Shown here one piece after another: positions 49,640 to 62,551 of a stretch of DNA of 64,000 nucleotides. This DNA comes from Tubiluchus corallicola. Taxonomy: Eukaryota > Priapulida > Priapulimorpha > Priapulimorphida > Tubiluchidae. The stretch spans positions 1-64,000 of the forward strand of contig JAQGDQ010000027.1 of assembly GCA_030141605.1 (NCBI GenBank), given 5' to 3'. Below the pieces are notes generated by a model. That model did not search any database and was not told where the DNA came from. It saw only the letters and a program-made list of their open reading frames with translations. The position numbers and the translations under genes were made by a program. Every line of letters begins with the position of its first letter. Position 1 is the first letter of the stretch.

Positions 49640-51719
49640 AAGCTTTGCGGTGAGTAAATATTTTCTACGGCTATGCTTTAATTCACTTTGCACTATCTAT
49701 AAACTATTGTGCATACTCACTTTTGCTCTTGCTCTCTGTCCTGAAATCTTTTGTGTCAAAACCATACAAACTATAAAAACGATGCTCAGTTTTTTCCATG
49801 CTTCCATTGTGATTAATTTTTTTTCTAGGAAGAAGTATCTATATACGTTGTACAGATGCTACTATTGCTCCCAAAACTAAGAACGTGCCAGTGTAGAAAC
49901 TTTGGTGAGTGTATTATATATACAATATGGTAGACAAAAGCAGGAAATTGAACTGTCGGAAACGCTCTTCCGTTTAACTGCCATATACTCAAGAAGCTGG
50001 GAAGATCAGACTTCCTATTCAATATCCCTTCTGTTAACTAGGATTTTTGCAGAGTAGAAGGCCACATCTGTTTTTATAGTAATTGGCTATCATTGAATGT
50101 ATTGCATATCCAACCTTTATTGAGACCTGCATGGGCATTGGGCCTATTAATTAACTTCACTATTCTGCAAAAAATAGCCCGGTAGCAGCCGTATTTAAAG
50201 AAACGGACACGTCATTTAGCATATTGGATTTATTTTACTGCCACTATTTAAGCTTAGAAAAATATAACAAAGAAACTTGCAAAAAAACCGTCTATAAAGC
50301 ATAAAGCTAATTTATGCTACCACTGTGTAGAAGTCTTCAGGCACAGTGGTAGCCGCCCTTTATTTGCAAATTATGACGTAAATGCTGGACTTCGTGACTT
50401 TTCGTAAGCGTCCGCTGCTTAAACTAATGCAAACTTTTGCAGCTTACCTAATGTTCATTCAAAAATTTCACAAAATAGTAATCTAATTTTTGGTAAAAAG
50501 TTGTTGTGCTTTTTACGGAAATTGATAGTGCGCTGCTTTACCTAAGTTGATGAACGATGTCATTGGTGGAAGAATGAACGTTCAGAAAGGAAGAATGATC
50601 GTAACGTTAAAGTGATTTTACTAATTAAAAAGAGGCACTTATCACACTCTTATTACTTAATCCTTATAATACATTTCGCGCATATTGAAATAAACCGAAT
50701 TTCCCAGAAAACTTGGACTTTTCTTTAACATGAGTTAAATGGTTTCAAGAAATTTCTGAAAAAATATAAAAAGTGTTGCTGATGCGTAAAAAATTTGTGG
50801 TACTACACCTAGTACGTGCTGCCATAAAATGATGATAAACTTTCAAAAGATAAATTGGTGTCACACGATTTATTCATAAGCCTTTACAGGCTGTTCTGTC
50901 TGCTAGGTAATTACATAAGTTTATTGCTGCATTAGTTAAGCTTTTGGCTCCCTGCTGTGACTGACTGGCATTTGGTTGGTTGACTGAGCCATTGATTGGT
51001 GGACTGGTTTGTTAGCCGTTTGTTGATTAACTTTGTAAGTATTGATACTTGTTCAGTAAGCCAGAAAAACAGTTAGTCACTTACTTAACTTACGTCTTTG
51101 ACGACAAAGAAAACCTTATAAACTGTCAGACACGTTTATAACATGAATCCACCCAAATCTCTCCTCATCCTGTAGAACGTAATTTCGTCAGACTCACTTC
51201 CGGTCTGACTACAATTATGCGTAATACGCCTAAGTTGGCTGTTACGTCAGGAACCGCTCCTTCTTAGAACAATTTGCTACTGATGATATCACATGTCTTG
51301 TTCCTTTGTAGAAAAAGCCCTTTTGTGATATCCAATTGGTTTATAAATGTTCACGGAAAGTTAATTGTATCATTTGGAATTTTGCATAGGCTTGTTCAGT
51401 TGGGATACTGTAGCAAGAAATAGGCAGATCTAAGTAAGTAACAGAAATAGGCAAGCCTAAGTGCACCTAAGTAAGAAATAAAAATAAGCAGGCCTAAGTA
51501 AGCCTAAATAGGTTGTAGAAATAGGCATGCCTTAGTGGGCTAAATACGAAATTAACGAAATATAATTTCGTTTCGAATATCACTGTTAACGAAAAAAATA
51601 AGGCAAATCAGAGAAGTAACAAAACTACAGATATTCTGAAATAATTATCAGCTGATGTAAGGAAATAATTCCATACCGAATGCTGAAAGCGTGGCGAAAT
51701 TAGGAATGTAGTCCTACCC

Positions 51720-51722
<3 letters not shown>
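49640..51722. other. No supported gene; imperfect short repeats
   Basis: Nothing exon-like is supported. Two patches of loose tandem repeats are visible: 50930-51010 (TTGGTTGGTTGACTG-like words) and 51415-51545 (AGAAATAGGCA...CCTAAGT words about 40 bp apart). Confidence 0.45.
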
Positions 51723-51764
<42 letters not shown>

Positions 51765-51978
51765 AAGGTTGGCTTTTCGGTCAACAATTATCATTAGCTT
51801 AAAGAGCTATTATCGCCAACTGTAAATAACAACCTACAACTACATAAATACCACGCGTCAGGCAGGGCAAAGCAGGTATCATTTTTAAAGTCTTTGGTAT
51901 ACCCAGCCGCTGGTTCGAACTCACAACCTCCCAGACGGAAAGCAGCCGCATTACCACTAGACTAAACCGTCTGGTCTG
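51723..51978 (-). mobile_element. tRNA-derived SINE with (ATT)n tail
   Basis: Read on the minus strand, the head at about 51978-51900 carries an A box TAGTCTAGTGG (51964-51954) and a B box GAGTTCGAACC (51922-51912) at tRNA-like spacing. It is followed by a ~130-bp unrelated body and a terminal run of ATT triplets (51763-51723). This is the structure of a tRNA-derived SINE with internal pol III promoter. It is not a functional tRNA gene: the 3' half does not close a clean acceptor stem. SINEs of this type depend on a LINE partner whose 3' end resembles the SINE tail. Confidence 0.8.
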
Positions 51979-54900
51979 AACGCGTAACTGTTAGGAAAAG
52001 CTGCTTCATACTTTATTGACGTGTTAGAAATAGCATTAAAGAATTTTATTATTAAATTGGTTGGGTAATTAAGCTATACAATATCTTAATAGCTTATTTA
52101 TTAATAGCTTAACATCTGACCAATTCGTTAAAGAACTAGAACGACGAGAAAGAATTAACATTGTGAATTTAGCTGTATCACTTTCTACTAATTAGATAGG
52201 CAGTACTTCTTGTATAACTCATAGTTGTATAGTAATTTAATAGCGGCGCACATGCGTTAATATTTAGGTCCGCCAACACAACGCCATATTGTCTGTAAAA
52301 ATAGGAATGACTTAGAAGCAGTATACATTGCCATATATAGACATCTATTTTTATAAGTATTGTAGAAATGATTACTGTAATAACATAGTCATGTGTGACA
52401 ATAAACTACTACTACTTGAAGAGTCCCATACTATAAACTTTGTTCGATTTTAGAAATATTGCACATTGTGTCACATAGCATAGGCAAAACATATCATCGA
52501 CAAAACTCTCACAAAACAATAACGTTATTTTGCCAAACTTTAATCATGTTCAAAAATATAGAAATGTTGATGTCTTAACAAGGAAATAATTTTGTTATAG
52601 TAGGATTTTGCCTACAGGCATTGGACACTGCTACATTCGTAGGTTGGAAAGTGTGCAATGTTATACATCGTTGACCTAATCTGACCTAATCTAACGAACA
52701 GTTTCTACGCGTCATAATGATTATTTGCGATGATAAATTATATTGCATCCGGCAAAGTAATTGTGCATACGTCCTTGTAGCACTGGTCTGAAGTTCCTTT
52801 TTCAGATTTTAATACAATGCACGTATTAGAGAATTCAGTAAACATTGAATAATGCACTTTATATGACAAAGATAAATAAAAGTTCATGTACATTTATTTA
52901 TTTTCGCACGGTTCGGCTCGCTGAAAGTCTGAACCTAGCGCTAAGTTATATAAGTGTCGGAAACTATTTATTGTACAGGTTGGTATGCATGTACCCTTGT
53001 CTAGCTAATTGTTAGCAGTAATCCTTTAAAGCACAAGAAAACACTCTTCACAAATAAAGCTTAAGAAATTTGTCTTGAAATTTTATATCACTTATGTGCT
53101 GTCTTATTACATATAGAGCTTGCGTTAGCAGCAACGCTGTATAAAACTTCGAAATTTAAACTCCCGCATGACCGTTATGCGCAGCCATTTTGATGGTAAG
53201 TCGTTTGGAACAAGTTTAGATAACATTGCGTGAATTTTGAAAAATAATGATATCATTCATAGCACACTCTTCGGTAACTAAATAAAAGTTTAAATTACTT
53301 TATATTATCAATAAGTTCAAAATGGGTTTTTGTGGGTCAGTGGTACTATTCTTCAATGCGAAAAACAGCTGGAGGCGTCCAGGTAGATGCAAGACTATTT
53401 ATTCCACATTCCGTATATAATCGACATCCTATTGCCGCCACCTAAAATAACCTTTACCTAAATGCAGAACAAAGAGATCCAAGAACAATTTTATCACGTA
53501 TGGTTTATTCAATTTTCAAACATAAGGTTTAACTCATTTTATTTAGTTAATGTATAGTGCAACAGTGTAATAGTACTTGTCGCTGTGTATTCTACCTTGC
53601 TTATTCTTTTAAATTTTTATATTTTTGTAGTTTTATACTGTGCATGTAAGTCAACATTGTGGTTGTAATGATAAATAAACTTATATATATTGTTTATTTA
53701 TTGTAATATAATGCCTGTACAGCATTGAATTTCAGATTTGTTTGCTGCTGCTTTAAAAACTCGCAAAAAGTGATTAAATCACAAGAGCGGTCCAAGCAGT
53801 GATGTACACATGTACACGCCTTAATATTAAACTACATAGACTCACTTTTAATTTTTTTGTATACAAATACGAAAAACAAAGCGACATAACGTCGTTATAA
53901 GGTTTTTAACACACTTAAATCCATTTATTCGTACGTCGTTGAACTTACGAATATGCTTTGTGATCGTACATATATAGGGCATTAGATATATTGTTGATAT
54001 ATTACTGCATGTACACTAGTATACCTCAAACATCATAGCAGCAGCAAGTAAATAAGCAGATTTTTATGAAGGCAACACATACACAACACAAAAAGGTTAA
54101 CATTTATGGTGTATATACATTATACACGACTTACATTCTAATTTTTGTTTATTTTCAAGAAATCACAACACCTGACTAGTTTACTAGCAATTAACGAAAC
54201 AAAGGTTTATTATAGGCCTACAAACTTGATTGCGCATAATAACATGGAAAAGGGTTAATTACAAGAACTGGAACAATTAATAAATACTCCACAGTAAGAT
54301 ACTGTAAAAAACGATGTTTCAGTATATACTGTTGTGTCTCTATTTACATGGAAGGAAAAAGACGAAAACCACAAAAACTCTTAAATTCTGCTATATTTCA
54401 CGAAGAATTGTGAACTCCAAAAAATTTTATTTGTCAATTTTTGTGTTTTTTCTTCTTTCGTCCTTCCATATTGAGACAATGAGATTAGCAGAATGTCTTC
54501 AGTTTTTATTGTAAGATTTACTTTTATCCTACAAATTTGAGCACAAATTAACACAGAAACTTGCTTTTAGTTTACAAATGTACGTCATCTGGGAATAAAT
54601 CCATTACTTGCAGCATTTAGTGAGCATTTTTAATGAGTAATCAGCTAAACAAAATTTTATTTATTATCTATAAATAAAGCTGCACATTAGTATCAAATAC
54701 ATTTTTATTAACACTCTTTAGCTAAATTATTTAATTAAGAACGTAACATTAGTAAAATTTGGTCACGCTAAACGTATAAGTATGTTATTAGCAACACATA
54801 AGAATTCAAAATCTGCATACGCTGTTGAATTTATTAATACTGTATTGAAGTAGATGAGAATTATCTGTGAAGTTTATTATTAACCATTTTCTACCTAGTA

Positions 54901-55228
54901 AAATTCGTAAAAAAGCTATATAACTTTATCACCGTAAATCGGGTCGCAATAAATTAAGTTAAAAAGTAAACTGTCAAAGGAATAACTACATCTTTAAAGA
55001 CTTTAAAACTAACTTAATAAATACTTTACAAACACAACCTACACTGGCCTTGAATCTGCACTTATTTAAAGTGTATACATGTATATATGCATTATAATTG
55101 AGTTAAACCTAGAAAATAAGCGCATGTTTCACCACAGTAAAGCCTTAAAACTCACAAATTCGGTATTCTTCGTGATGAGAAGTTAAATATGTAACGGTTG
55201 TAACATCTATTTTTTTAAATACGTGGTT
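51979..55228. other. No supported gene; one dispersed repeat
   Basis: AT-rich sequence with a copy of a dispersed repeat (53018-53268). Only short open frames, and no cysteine pattern of the CRD type on the minus strand where an upstream exon of the 47.6-49.4 kb gene might be expected. Confidence 0.5.
53018..53268 (+). repeat. Dispersed repeat family 4, copy 1
   Basis: About 250 bp that matches the reverse complement of 61957-62200. Shared words include AAAGCACAAG, TAAGAAATT, ACGCTGTATAAAAC, GCGCAGCCATTTTGA and ACAAGTTTAGATA. No coding capacity and no clear terminal repeats. The family is otherwise unidentified. Confidence 0.8.
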
Positions 55229-56626
55229 TCACCTTGAAATTACCAAACTTGTGAGTATTAGGAGCACAAAAGACACAATGTTCATCTTGATATCATCCTG
55301 CCCACCTCCGACATTACCTGAAACAAAAACGTGAGTGTACATCTAAAAATATCAACGAAAATGTAAAAAGAATTGAAAGTACAGGGTACCTGTGTTTATT
55401 TACAAGCAAGACAATAGATTTTGTCTACCTACTGAAATCCAAAAGATATCATAACTGATGGTACCCACTCAATCTTTACTCCACAAAAGCCTCTTTCATA
55501 ATTCTTGATTTTAATTAGCACCTGCATGTTAGTTTTTCCAAACTCAATCAAAATACGGAAACCCAAAATAAAACACCAATATTTCAACTGATACACTCAT
55601 CAGCACTCCGAACAATCGCCACCTTGTTAGTTCTTAATGTCACTCCAATGAATCAGCAAGTATTGGAAGATTAACATATAAAATAATAAGGTCTTTGTAT
55701 CGTATGTATCGTTCTTACATATCATCTGACTTTTCGTTTTCCAGCCTACCTTTTTGATTGAAGATCAACTGTTGTTGTAATACTTGACAGATATGATGCG
55801 ACATTGGGTTTTTCTTGCTGAACAATGATAAATTCTATCTTATTCTTCTGACATGGGCTTACCATAGATGTCTTCAAACATGAGGTGTATGTACAAGTCT
55901 GCAATTCTACATAAAAATCTCAACTCAACAATCATTACCTTCCTCCGCTTTAGTTTCTTCTGGACTCTTTGGGGTACTTCGTAAGGTATTTTCACTACTT
56001 TGTGTGGCAGGTTCTATGACCTCGTTGTCATCTGGATCTTCATAGAGATCTACAATATCATCGATATCCCCAGTGTCCTTATTCGAACCACCTTTATCTG
56101 GTTTCTCCTTGGATGGATCTTTCGTGACAAGATCTTTCCCAGGAGCGTCATAACCGCCTTTTGCGGATGGCGTGTAGCAGTTTTGCTGATCAAGGGGTAA
56201 TTTTTCACAAATCGTTTTCTCATGCAGTGATGGTATGATGGTCCTGATGTGAGCAAATTCTTCCGGACAGTCAGATTGAACTTCCATGCAAAACTCTCTG
56301 CAAGGAACAAGTCCTTGTTTCGTGCCCGTACAGACGGGCAACATCTGAGCGCACAAAAATGTCCAGAAATGGGGAGAACAGACTTCTTTGTTTAGAAACA
56401 GGTCTATCTTTCTGAGCACGTTGTTAATGATCGTTTGATTTGTTTGACCCATGCTATTGGGTAATAAGGTTTTGTCAAATTGCAAGTTCTGACACTTTGC
56501 TGCAACAACGTCTTCGCATTGATCATCGACGGCACGAACTATACGCGGTGTTAACAACAAACTGAGCATAACAAGTGTTTGATACAACATTGTCCGAATT
56601 ACGCACAGATTTCGTGAACTAGCCAT
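55229..56626 (-). CDS. Frizzled-CRD protein 1, acidic linker, GPI-like tail
   Basis: Exon 1 (56626 to 55939) and exon 2 (55317 to 55229) are separated by a 621-bp phase-1 intron and give 258 residues. Residues 1-32 are a signal peptide (hydrophobic LVMLSLLLTP, cleavage after IVRA). Ten cysteines at 37, 45, 83, 92, 99, 109, 113, 120, 140 and 150 have the Frizzled CRD spacing, with landmarks FLCAQMLPVC, PCREFC and NCYTP. The linker (about 153-229) is Lys/Gly then strongly acidic (DIDDIVDLYEDPDDNEVIEP). Exon 2 encodes GNVGGGQDDIKMN followed by hydrophobic IVSFVLLILTSLVISR and stop, resembling a GPI signal. Frizzled CRDs bind the palmitoleate of Wnts. This protein has no seven-helix region and no netrin domain, so it could be a tethered decoy or co-receptor (inference). 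The exon 1 call is strong; exon 2 rests on splice sites, phase and similarity to its neighbours. Confidence 0.85.
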
Positions 56627-58490
56627 TTTCTAAACCTTATTCACGTTTAAGTGGGCCTATCATAAATTTGGGTTGAGTAAAAATTTCTCTTTCTGCTCTT
56701 CAGTTCTACCGTAGTTGCATGCGCCTGTTTTACACTGGCCTTACTGACAATACGCCTCACTTTCACAACGCTCAGATGACTAAACTATTACAAAGTCCAA
56801 CGCTCAAGATTCTATACTATTATTGGTGTTACGTGTGTTACAGGCGCGTCAGGTACATTGGAATGTGTGGACCATCCCACGTCTGGGTTGCTTTGCATGA
56901 CTGGTTAGAGCGGTGTAGGTATATACCAAACCACCTATCATTATCGTATATTTTACCTTTACTGACACTGTCCCTGTACGCTGGAGGGTTTAAACTGCTG
57001 TGCCAACAGCCAGTTTGACTGGAAAAACACATCTCATTTGTTCGCATTTAAAAACGCTTCACCTCAGTTCAATAGGGATTGACTGTCAGAACTCAAAAGG
57101 AGCTTTTTACAATATGTTTTCGCTGAAGAACCTCTTGTTTGCTTAGCTAATGTGCTAAGTGTGCATGTTTCACATTGCTTTGGCTCATTGTTAAACGAGA
57201 TACATGCTTTCTAGGAGTTTCAGTCTAAAATTACCCTGATTGATATTTGCTACTTCAAAACAATCAAACAGTTTGGCTCCTAAAAGTTGAGATGAATACG
57301 ATCCGTATGCTTTGTTTATCCTTGACAATTAAAGGTCACGCGTGTTTTTTTTTGCACGGACGTCTTAAATACAGCTTACCCATAGTCAGTAAGCCCAATT
57401 TCTTAGTCTTAGCAGCAACTTTTCAAACAAGTACACAAGCTTCTAGCATTATAACTTATACGTTGGTTATTGTTGAATTTGTGCAAAATGCTAGTCTTTT
57501 CATACGCATCATTTCATTAACTTGAGCCTATAAATTCTGATTCTCTTGCACTCTTCATATCATTTCTATCTTTTTTATGATCATTTGTTCACACGTCATT
57601 TGTGTCTTAACCTGTTCCACCATTTACTGCACCCCAGTCTCACAGGCCTTGCATCTCAACTATAATGTAAACAACTATTTATGATACCTAAATATACATA
57701 TAATTATTGAAATATTATTACAACACTGGTTCTAATTATTATAATTCACGAATATTTACTAATAACCCTTGCATTTTATTTTTTTTAATTTTTACTAATC
57801 CTTATATTTTATAATGTGTATAAGTTTTATGTAAATTGTTTTTTATGTAAATTTTATGTGTACATGTATTACGTGTGTTCAATGAGCTTTTGTTCGAAAT
57901 AAATTTTGCTTACTTATTTACTTGCTCTTTAGATTTTGTGGTGCTATATTTTGCTACAAATTTATCGTTGTATTGGTGAGGTCAGAATAATTAAAAAAAT
58001 AAATTATTATTCTATTCCTTTCTTTTGAGTCTGTTGTATTCCATTCCGTTTCATTCAGTCCTGCACCGCTCCACTTCGTCCACTCCGCTCCGTTTTGTTC
58101 CGTTCCGTTTCATTTTTTTCATTAACTTTCATTCCTTTCTATTCTATGCAAAAATTTACGCGTATCTCCACTTACTAAGCAAATTAAAGAAGGGCTTTCG
58201 CCTGTTTTTGTCCAAGAACAAAAGTTCGTTAACCTTAACACTTTGTTCACAAATAGCTCTCGCCTTATTGGGTATAATCACTATACATGTTTGAAGTGCT
58301 GTCTAATCCGTTGTAAAATAGATTAGACCCCATCAGTTGGAAATCGTGTGTGCAAATAAACTGAGAAGCAATCACTTTTTAATATAACAAAGAGTTAATG
58401 TTTAAAAAATTTCGTCGTAAGCGTAGTTGTTAAACTTAATAAGTTCACTAAAAAATGAAACAAACAATTGCAATGAAATATTTGTTAAAG
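56627..58490. other. Intergenic spacer between CRD genes 1 and 2
   Basis: About 1.9 kb holding the promoter of CRD gene 1 and the far 3' flank of gene 2. A degenerate TTCCG/TTCAT pentamer-like tract lies at about 58030-58140. No supported exon; open frames at 56719-57018 and 57247-57525 show no domain features. Confidence 0.45.
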
Positions 58491-58765
58491 TTAAAGGAGC
58501 GATATTTAATATCATACTTCATTTTGAAGCATGGTAAAAAAAGCATACATTTTAACACTTATAATAAAGACAAAGCATATTTGATAATTAAATAATAGGT
58601 TAAAAACTTAATTAATGGGGGGCGAGCCCAACTACTGATGACATCACAACTGAACATAATTTTCAACAGCACAAACATTCCATGAGCGTGTTACACGTTT
58701 TTGTGAACAGCAAAATTATAGTACAGTGTAACTGTACAACATTCAGTGTGATATAATTCAAATTG
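58491..58765 (+). mobile_element. TTAA-ended element, copy 4 (truncated)
   Basis: The left half of the ~600-bp family: starts TTAAAGGAGCGATAT, followed by family landmarks TTTTGAAGCATGGTAAAAA, CGAGCCCAACTACTGATGAC and AGTACAGTGTAACTGTACAA. The right half is missing. It ends about 80 bp from the stop codon of CRD gene 2 (58845), so it probably lies within or next to that gene's 3' UTR. Confidence 0.82.
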
Positions 58766-58844
58766 CGTGCATTAGTCATTTTGTAGCATTAATTTAGCTT
58801 TAATATACCCATAAACAATTGGTTAGAAAAAGTTAAAAAATATG

Positions 58845-60525
58845 TCATTTAATTTTTATTGAAACATTTCTCAACGAAAGCAACGTCGCTAATGCGAATG
58901 TCCACAATGTTTGGATCTTTAATCTTCCAGCTGTATTTCCATCTAGAATAAAAAACATGTTAAGTGAAAATTTTCGATGTGTTGCAAAAATCTGCTCCTT
59001 AATTTTAAGCTGTATGCCAACAAACTCGGTAATATAGAGTAGCAGCAATAACAGAAATAGAAGTAGTCATATAATGACACTACTACTACTGCGTAGTAGG
59101 TTTGGTTAGCATAGAATGGAAAGGAATAAAATATAATAGAAATTTATTTTTACTTGGGTTCGTAGAACATAACCTTATTTTCATTACGGTCAAAATGTGG
59201 TTAGTGATGACTGAAAATAAATATATTATTATAAATGAAAAGTATTATAAAATAATGCGAGTTAAGAAAAGTATTATAAAATAAACACAACACATTGCGA
59301 TACATCTATAGTAAAATTAAGGAGTTATGGTACTTGTGTTTTAGACTAGAGTATTACATTATAAAAGGAAAATAGATATTTCCGTGTTGAACCTCATTGC
59401 ATTGGTAGTGAGATTTTGATTTTCAATTCAATTTCAATTTTATTCTAGTTTAGGCGTAAAAAGCGTCCACAAAGTTGGTTGCACGCAGCAAATGATAAAT
59501 GAGAGTTAAACCAACTAGGCCATGGCCTAAGGCCCGCACTGTGCTAATTCGACCTTACAAGTATGTAATTAACTTCTGTGCAAAGAGGCCTAATAAAGGA
59601 TTTTTGCATTAAAATCTCTGTGGCAATTAAAATTCTGTTTCAGGATTAAGATTCACTACTTTCCTGAGTTTTATCTGTTAACATTTTCAGCGTCTAATGC
59701 AAATTCAGTAACGCTTAGCAGTTATCAGGTTATGATCTAGAATTATCGAATTTAGGTTGAATATGGAATCGAAATTTAAGTTTGGTTTAATAATCGGAAT
59801 CTAATAATAGGGCGGAATGAATTTGACGAACTACTGCTTTTCCTGAGTTACTAAACTATCATTTTACCTCCTGAATGTGCATTGGCATCACCTGTCACTC
59901 CTGAAGCCAACGTGCTTGATGTTGATCCTTCTCCTCCTACCCCATCGCTGCTTGGCTTCTTTGAACTCGCTTTGTCATCTGGTTCAACCAAAATAGGTGG
60001 TTTGACGTCAGTTTCTTTACTCACGCCTGGAGCCGATTTTGTGGTGGTCGTTTTACCCATAGGCAGATCTTCCCCACCTGTATCACCTTTCTGTAGAGGA
60101 GAAGGAACCCAACAGTCGTCCTCCTTCAAAACAGAGCACGTGAAATTGACGTTAGGCAGAAATGTGTGGAATCCATTGAATACAGTGACACATTCATCAC
60201 GGAATTTCTGGCAGAGGCTCCTACAAGGTCGCTGGTTTATAGCTTTATTGTTCACACATACAGGGAGTATAAGAGAACACAAAAATGGCCACATGGCATC
60301 TGAAGTGCACTGGCTTGTAATCTGAGATGCATGCTGAATATTTTGTTTAACAATGTCTTGTATTTGCTGTCCTGTAGTAGTGTACATGTATCCAGCATTT
60401 TGACGACATTTCTCTATTATGACGGGATGACATGATTCGTCAGTTGTTTGGCTATTAATGCCAATGATGTTCACAAACAACACTATACAATATAGGCAAA
60501 CGTTTCTTGTTGATGATTCTGCCAT
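58845..60525 (-). CDS. Frizzled-CRD protein 2, Ser/Thr-rich linker, hydrophobic tail
   Basis: Exon 1 (60525 to 59868) and exon 2 (58942 to 58845, stop TGA) are separated by a 925-bp phase-1 intron and give 251 residues. Signal peptide: VCLYCIVLFVNIIGINS, cut near residue 25. CRD cysteines are at 32, 40, 73, 83, 90, 101, 105, 112, 130 and 138, with MWPFLCSLILPVC, PCRSLC and DDCWVP. One glycosylation site (NFT) precedes the ninth cysteine. The linker is rich in Gly, Ser, Thr and Lys (TTTTKSAPGVSKE, GGEGSTSSTLASG). Exon 2 adds DGNTAGRLKIQTLWTFALAT then LLSLRNVSIKIK. The hydrophobic stretch is shorter and its end more polar than in the other genes, so GPI attachment is less certain here; a single-pass anchor is the alternative. 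The CRD is closer to gene 3 than to gene 1. Confidence 0.83.
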
Positions 60526-60549
60526 CTTAGCTAAATGTGATAGTGGAAC

Positions 60550-60592
60550 AGCAAATCTTCCCTGTCTACCTGGCCAGAGAAGTTATATGATT
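60550..60592 (-). promoter_or_regulatory. Possible TATA-containing core promoter of CRD gene 2
   Basis: On the minus strand TCATATAAC (60590-60582) lies about 60 bp upstream of the ATG at 60525, preceded by GGAGCAATC. Spacing would allow transcription start at about 60555 and a very short leader. No such motif was clear for gene 1. Confidence 0.25.
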
Positions 60593-61956
60593 GCTCCAAG
60601 GTGATCATTGCACCACGCTGATGAGTTATCCAGGATATCCTGTTGGCATTGCGTCTTTGCAGCAGATGGATTCAACAGGAAGTACGTCGTATCCACGCAT
60701 ACGCATACATTTTCCTTTTAAAGGGAATTAGTTTATACTTCTCTGTTTGAAGTTTCATTGAAGGGTGTGCTTTAATAGCTACGTAAACAAGTCTGTAGCA
60801 TTAAGCAGAGGCTCAGTTTTCTGAAATGCCTTTATTAATTTAATTTATATTGATAGCAAACTTAATTTTATAGTAAATCTAAGTAAGTAAGTTTTTAATA
60901 AACATCTTCATAAACGTTTTAATAAACTAAAATAAGAGAAGGAAACTACTAAATGCAAGAATTTACCTTTAGCCAATTTTTATTTTGATTTTACTGCATA
61001 CAAAGTTTCACAGCAAATGAATTTTATTAAAATACAAGCATCTAAGTGAAACTATAGTAAATGAAACAACGCCTTTAATTTACAGCAGTGAAGAGAAAAT
61101 ACTTGTAGCACTTCATTTTTCAGAATATTGAAATAGGTAATTCCTATCTTTCCCAATTCCGGGACCCTTTAAATTTTATTCGACATCCAGTTTTCCCCAA
61201 ACTTATAGTAAGTCCTATATAGTGGTTACTATAGGTATAACTATTCTTTTAATTACATATTTATGTATCTTTTACTCTGATTTTAAAACAAACTACACTT
61301 TTTAATACATTATTTCGGAAAAGAACGTTCGAGTGGAGATGTTGAAAAAACCAGACCTGCTGGTTACTGTGAGTGCACGTCTTGTGAGTCAGGTAGAACA
61401 AAAATGGACGAAACTCATCAAAATTTAATAATTTTTTCACTTTGGTAAACTTTAAACTAAATGGGTATAGAGACGTTTTTTGACCAGTTAGACATCTCCT
61501 GCCGAAGTTCGTGAGCGATCGTTTTGCTTGGACTGTTTTGAATACTTGATTTTTAAATAAAAATCAGTAAATTTTAGAATGTTAACCTTTGAGCATGGCA
61601 TTGAGGGTATGGAGGGTGGGAGGAGATTATTTTACTTTTTGATTGGCAGTAACTCTCTGCCAGTACAGCATTTTTTGTTAATTATAGTTTAATTTAGAGA
61701 CAAGTACATAAATTATTCAGTGAGAATATGAATATTCTGAAGTTTATTAAAAGGCACAAAAAATTCTCATTAAAAATACACATTAGTCTGCTGGTAAACT
61801 AGAGAAATTTTTCTAGTAATTGGAAATGTTCGCGTGAAATGGTAAAATGTCACCGACTCTCCTTTACAGTGTGCACCACAGTTTGATTCACTACAAACGT
61901 ATATTTAATTTATTGACAAGGTATGGTAATTTATACGTTTAGTTAGTGACGTGCAT

Positions 61957-62200
61957 GTGTGGCTACGAATGCTCTGATTATTTTTTCAAATTTTACGTAA
62001 TACTATCTAAACTTGTTTCAAACGGCCTGCCGTCAAAATGGCTGCGCCAAAAGGTCATAGCGGGAGTTGTTTTATACAGCGTTACTGCTATTACAAGCTC
62101 TATACTCAACAAGGCGGTATGCAGGTGATACAAAATTTCAAAACGAATTTCTTAGGTTCATGCAATTAAATGGTGGTCTTGTGCTTTAAGCATCACTGTG
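61957..62200 (-). repeat. Dispersed repeat family 4, copy 2 (reversed)
   Basis: Reverse complement of 53018-53268 with scattered substitutions and small indels. Contains TCAAAATGGCTGCGCC and GTTTTATACAGCGTTA. Together the two copies bracket CRD genes 1 and 2 in opposite orientations about 9 kb apart. Confidence 0.8.
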
Positions 62201-62551
62201 TACGGATAATCTTCATTAGTTTTAGAACTTTAGTCAAAGTAAAGTGAGAAATCCCCAAAAAGCAAACGGTTAATATATAAAAGCATGTACATACATAATT
62301 GATAATAGATACATATATAAGTAAGCTTTGTTTAGGTTAGGTTTAGATCAGCATTTTACCATATGACGTAGCGAAGAATTTAGAGAACAAAACTCAATAA
62401 GAAAGATTTCCCGAAGCCCTTCTACAAAGCTCTATTAACTTTTAACTCTAGCATACACATCCATTAATCAACTAGACAGATTCAATTAATTAATAGCAAG
62501 TATATAGTATTCAAATACTTCTCAGTTACAATGCTTGTTTTTGCTGGGGTT

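Larger units (their letters stand above)
60526..62551. other. Intergenic spacer between CRD genes 2 and 3
   Basis: Contains the promoter of gene 2 and a dispersed repeat (61957-62200). The rest is AT-rich with no exon-like block. Confidence 0.45.

Noticed and set aside
49735-49800. Short minus-strand frame MVLTQKISGQRARAK before GTGAGT, phase 0, upstream of the Thr-rich exon
   Set aside because: Phase matches the next exon by a one-in-three chance, but it has no signal peptide, which a GPI-tailed protein needs.
51900-51978. tRNA gene on the minus strand
   Set aside because: A and B boxes are present, but no clean acceptor stem closes, and the sequence continues into a body with an ATT tail, so it is a SINE head.
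59882-60325. 147-codon plus-strand open frame
   Set aside because: Antisense shadow of the CRD exon of gene 2.
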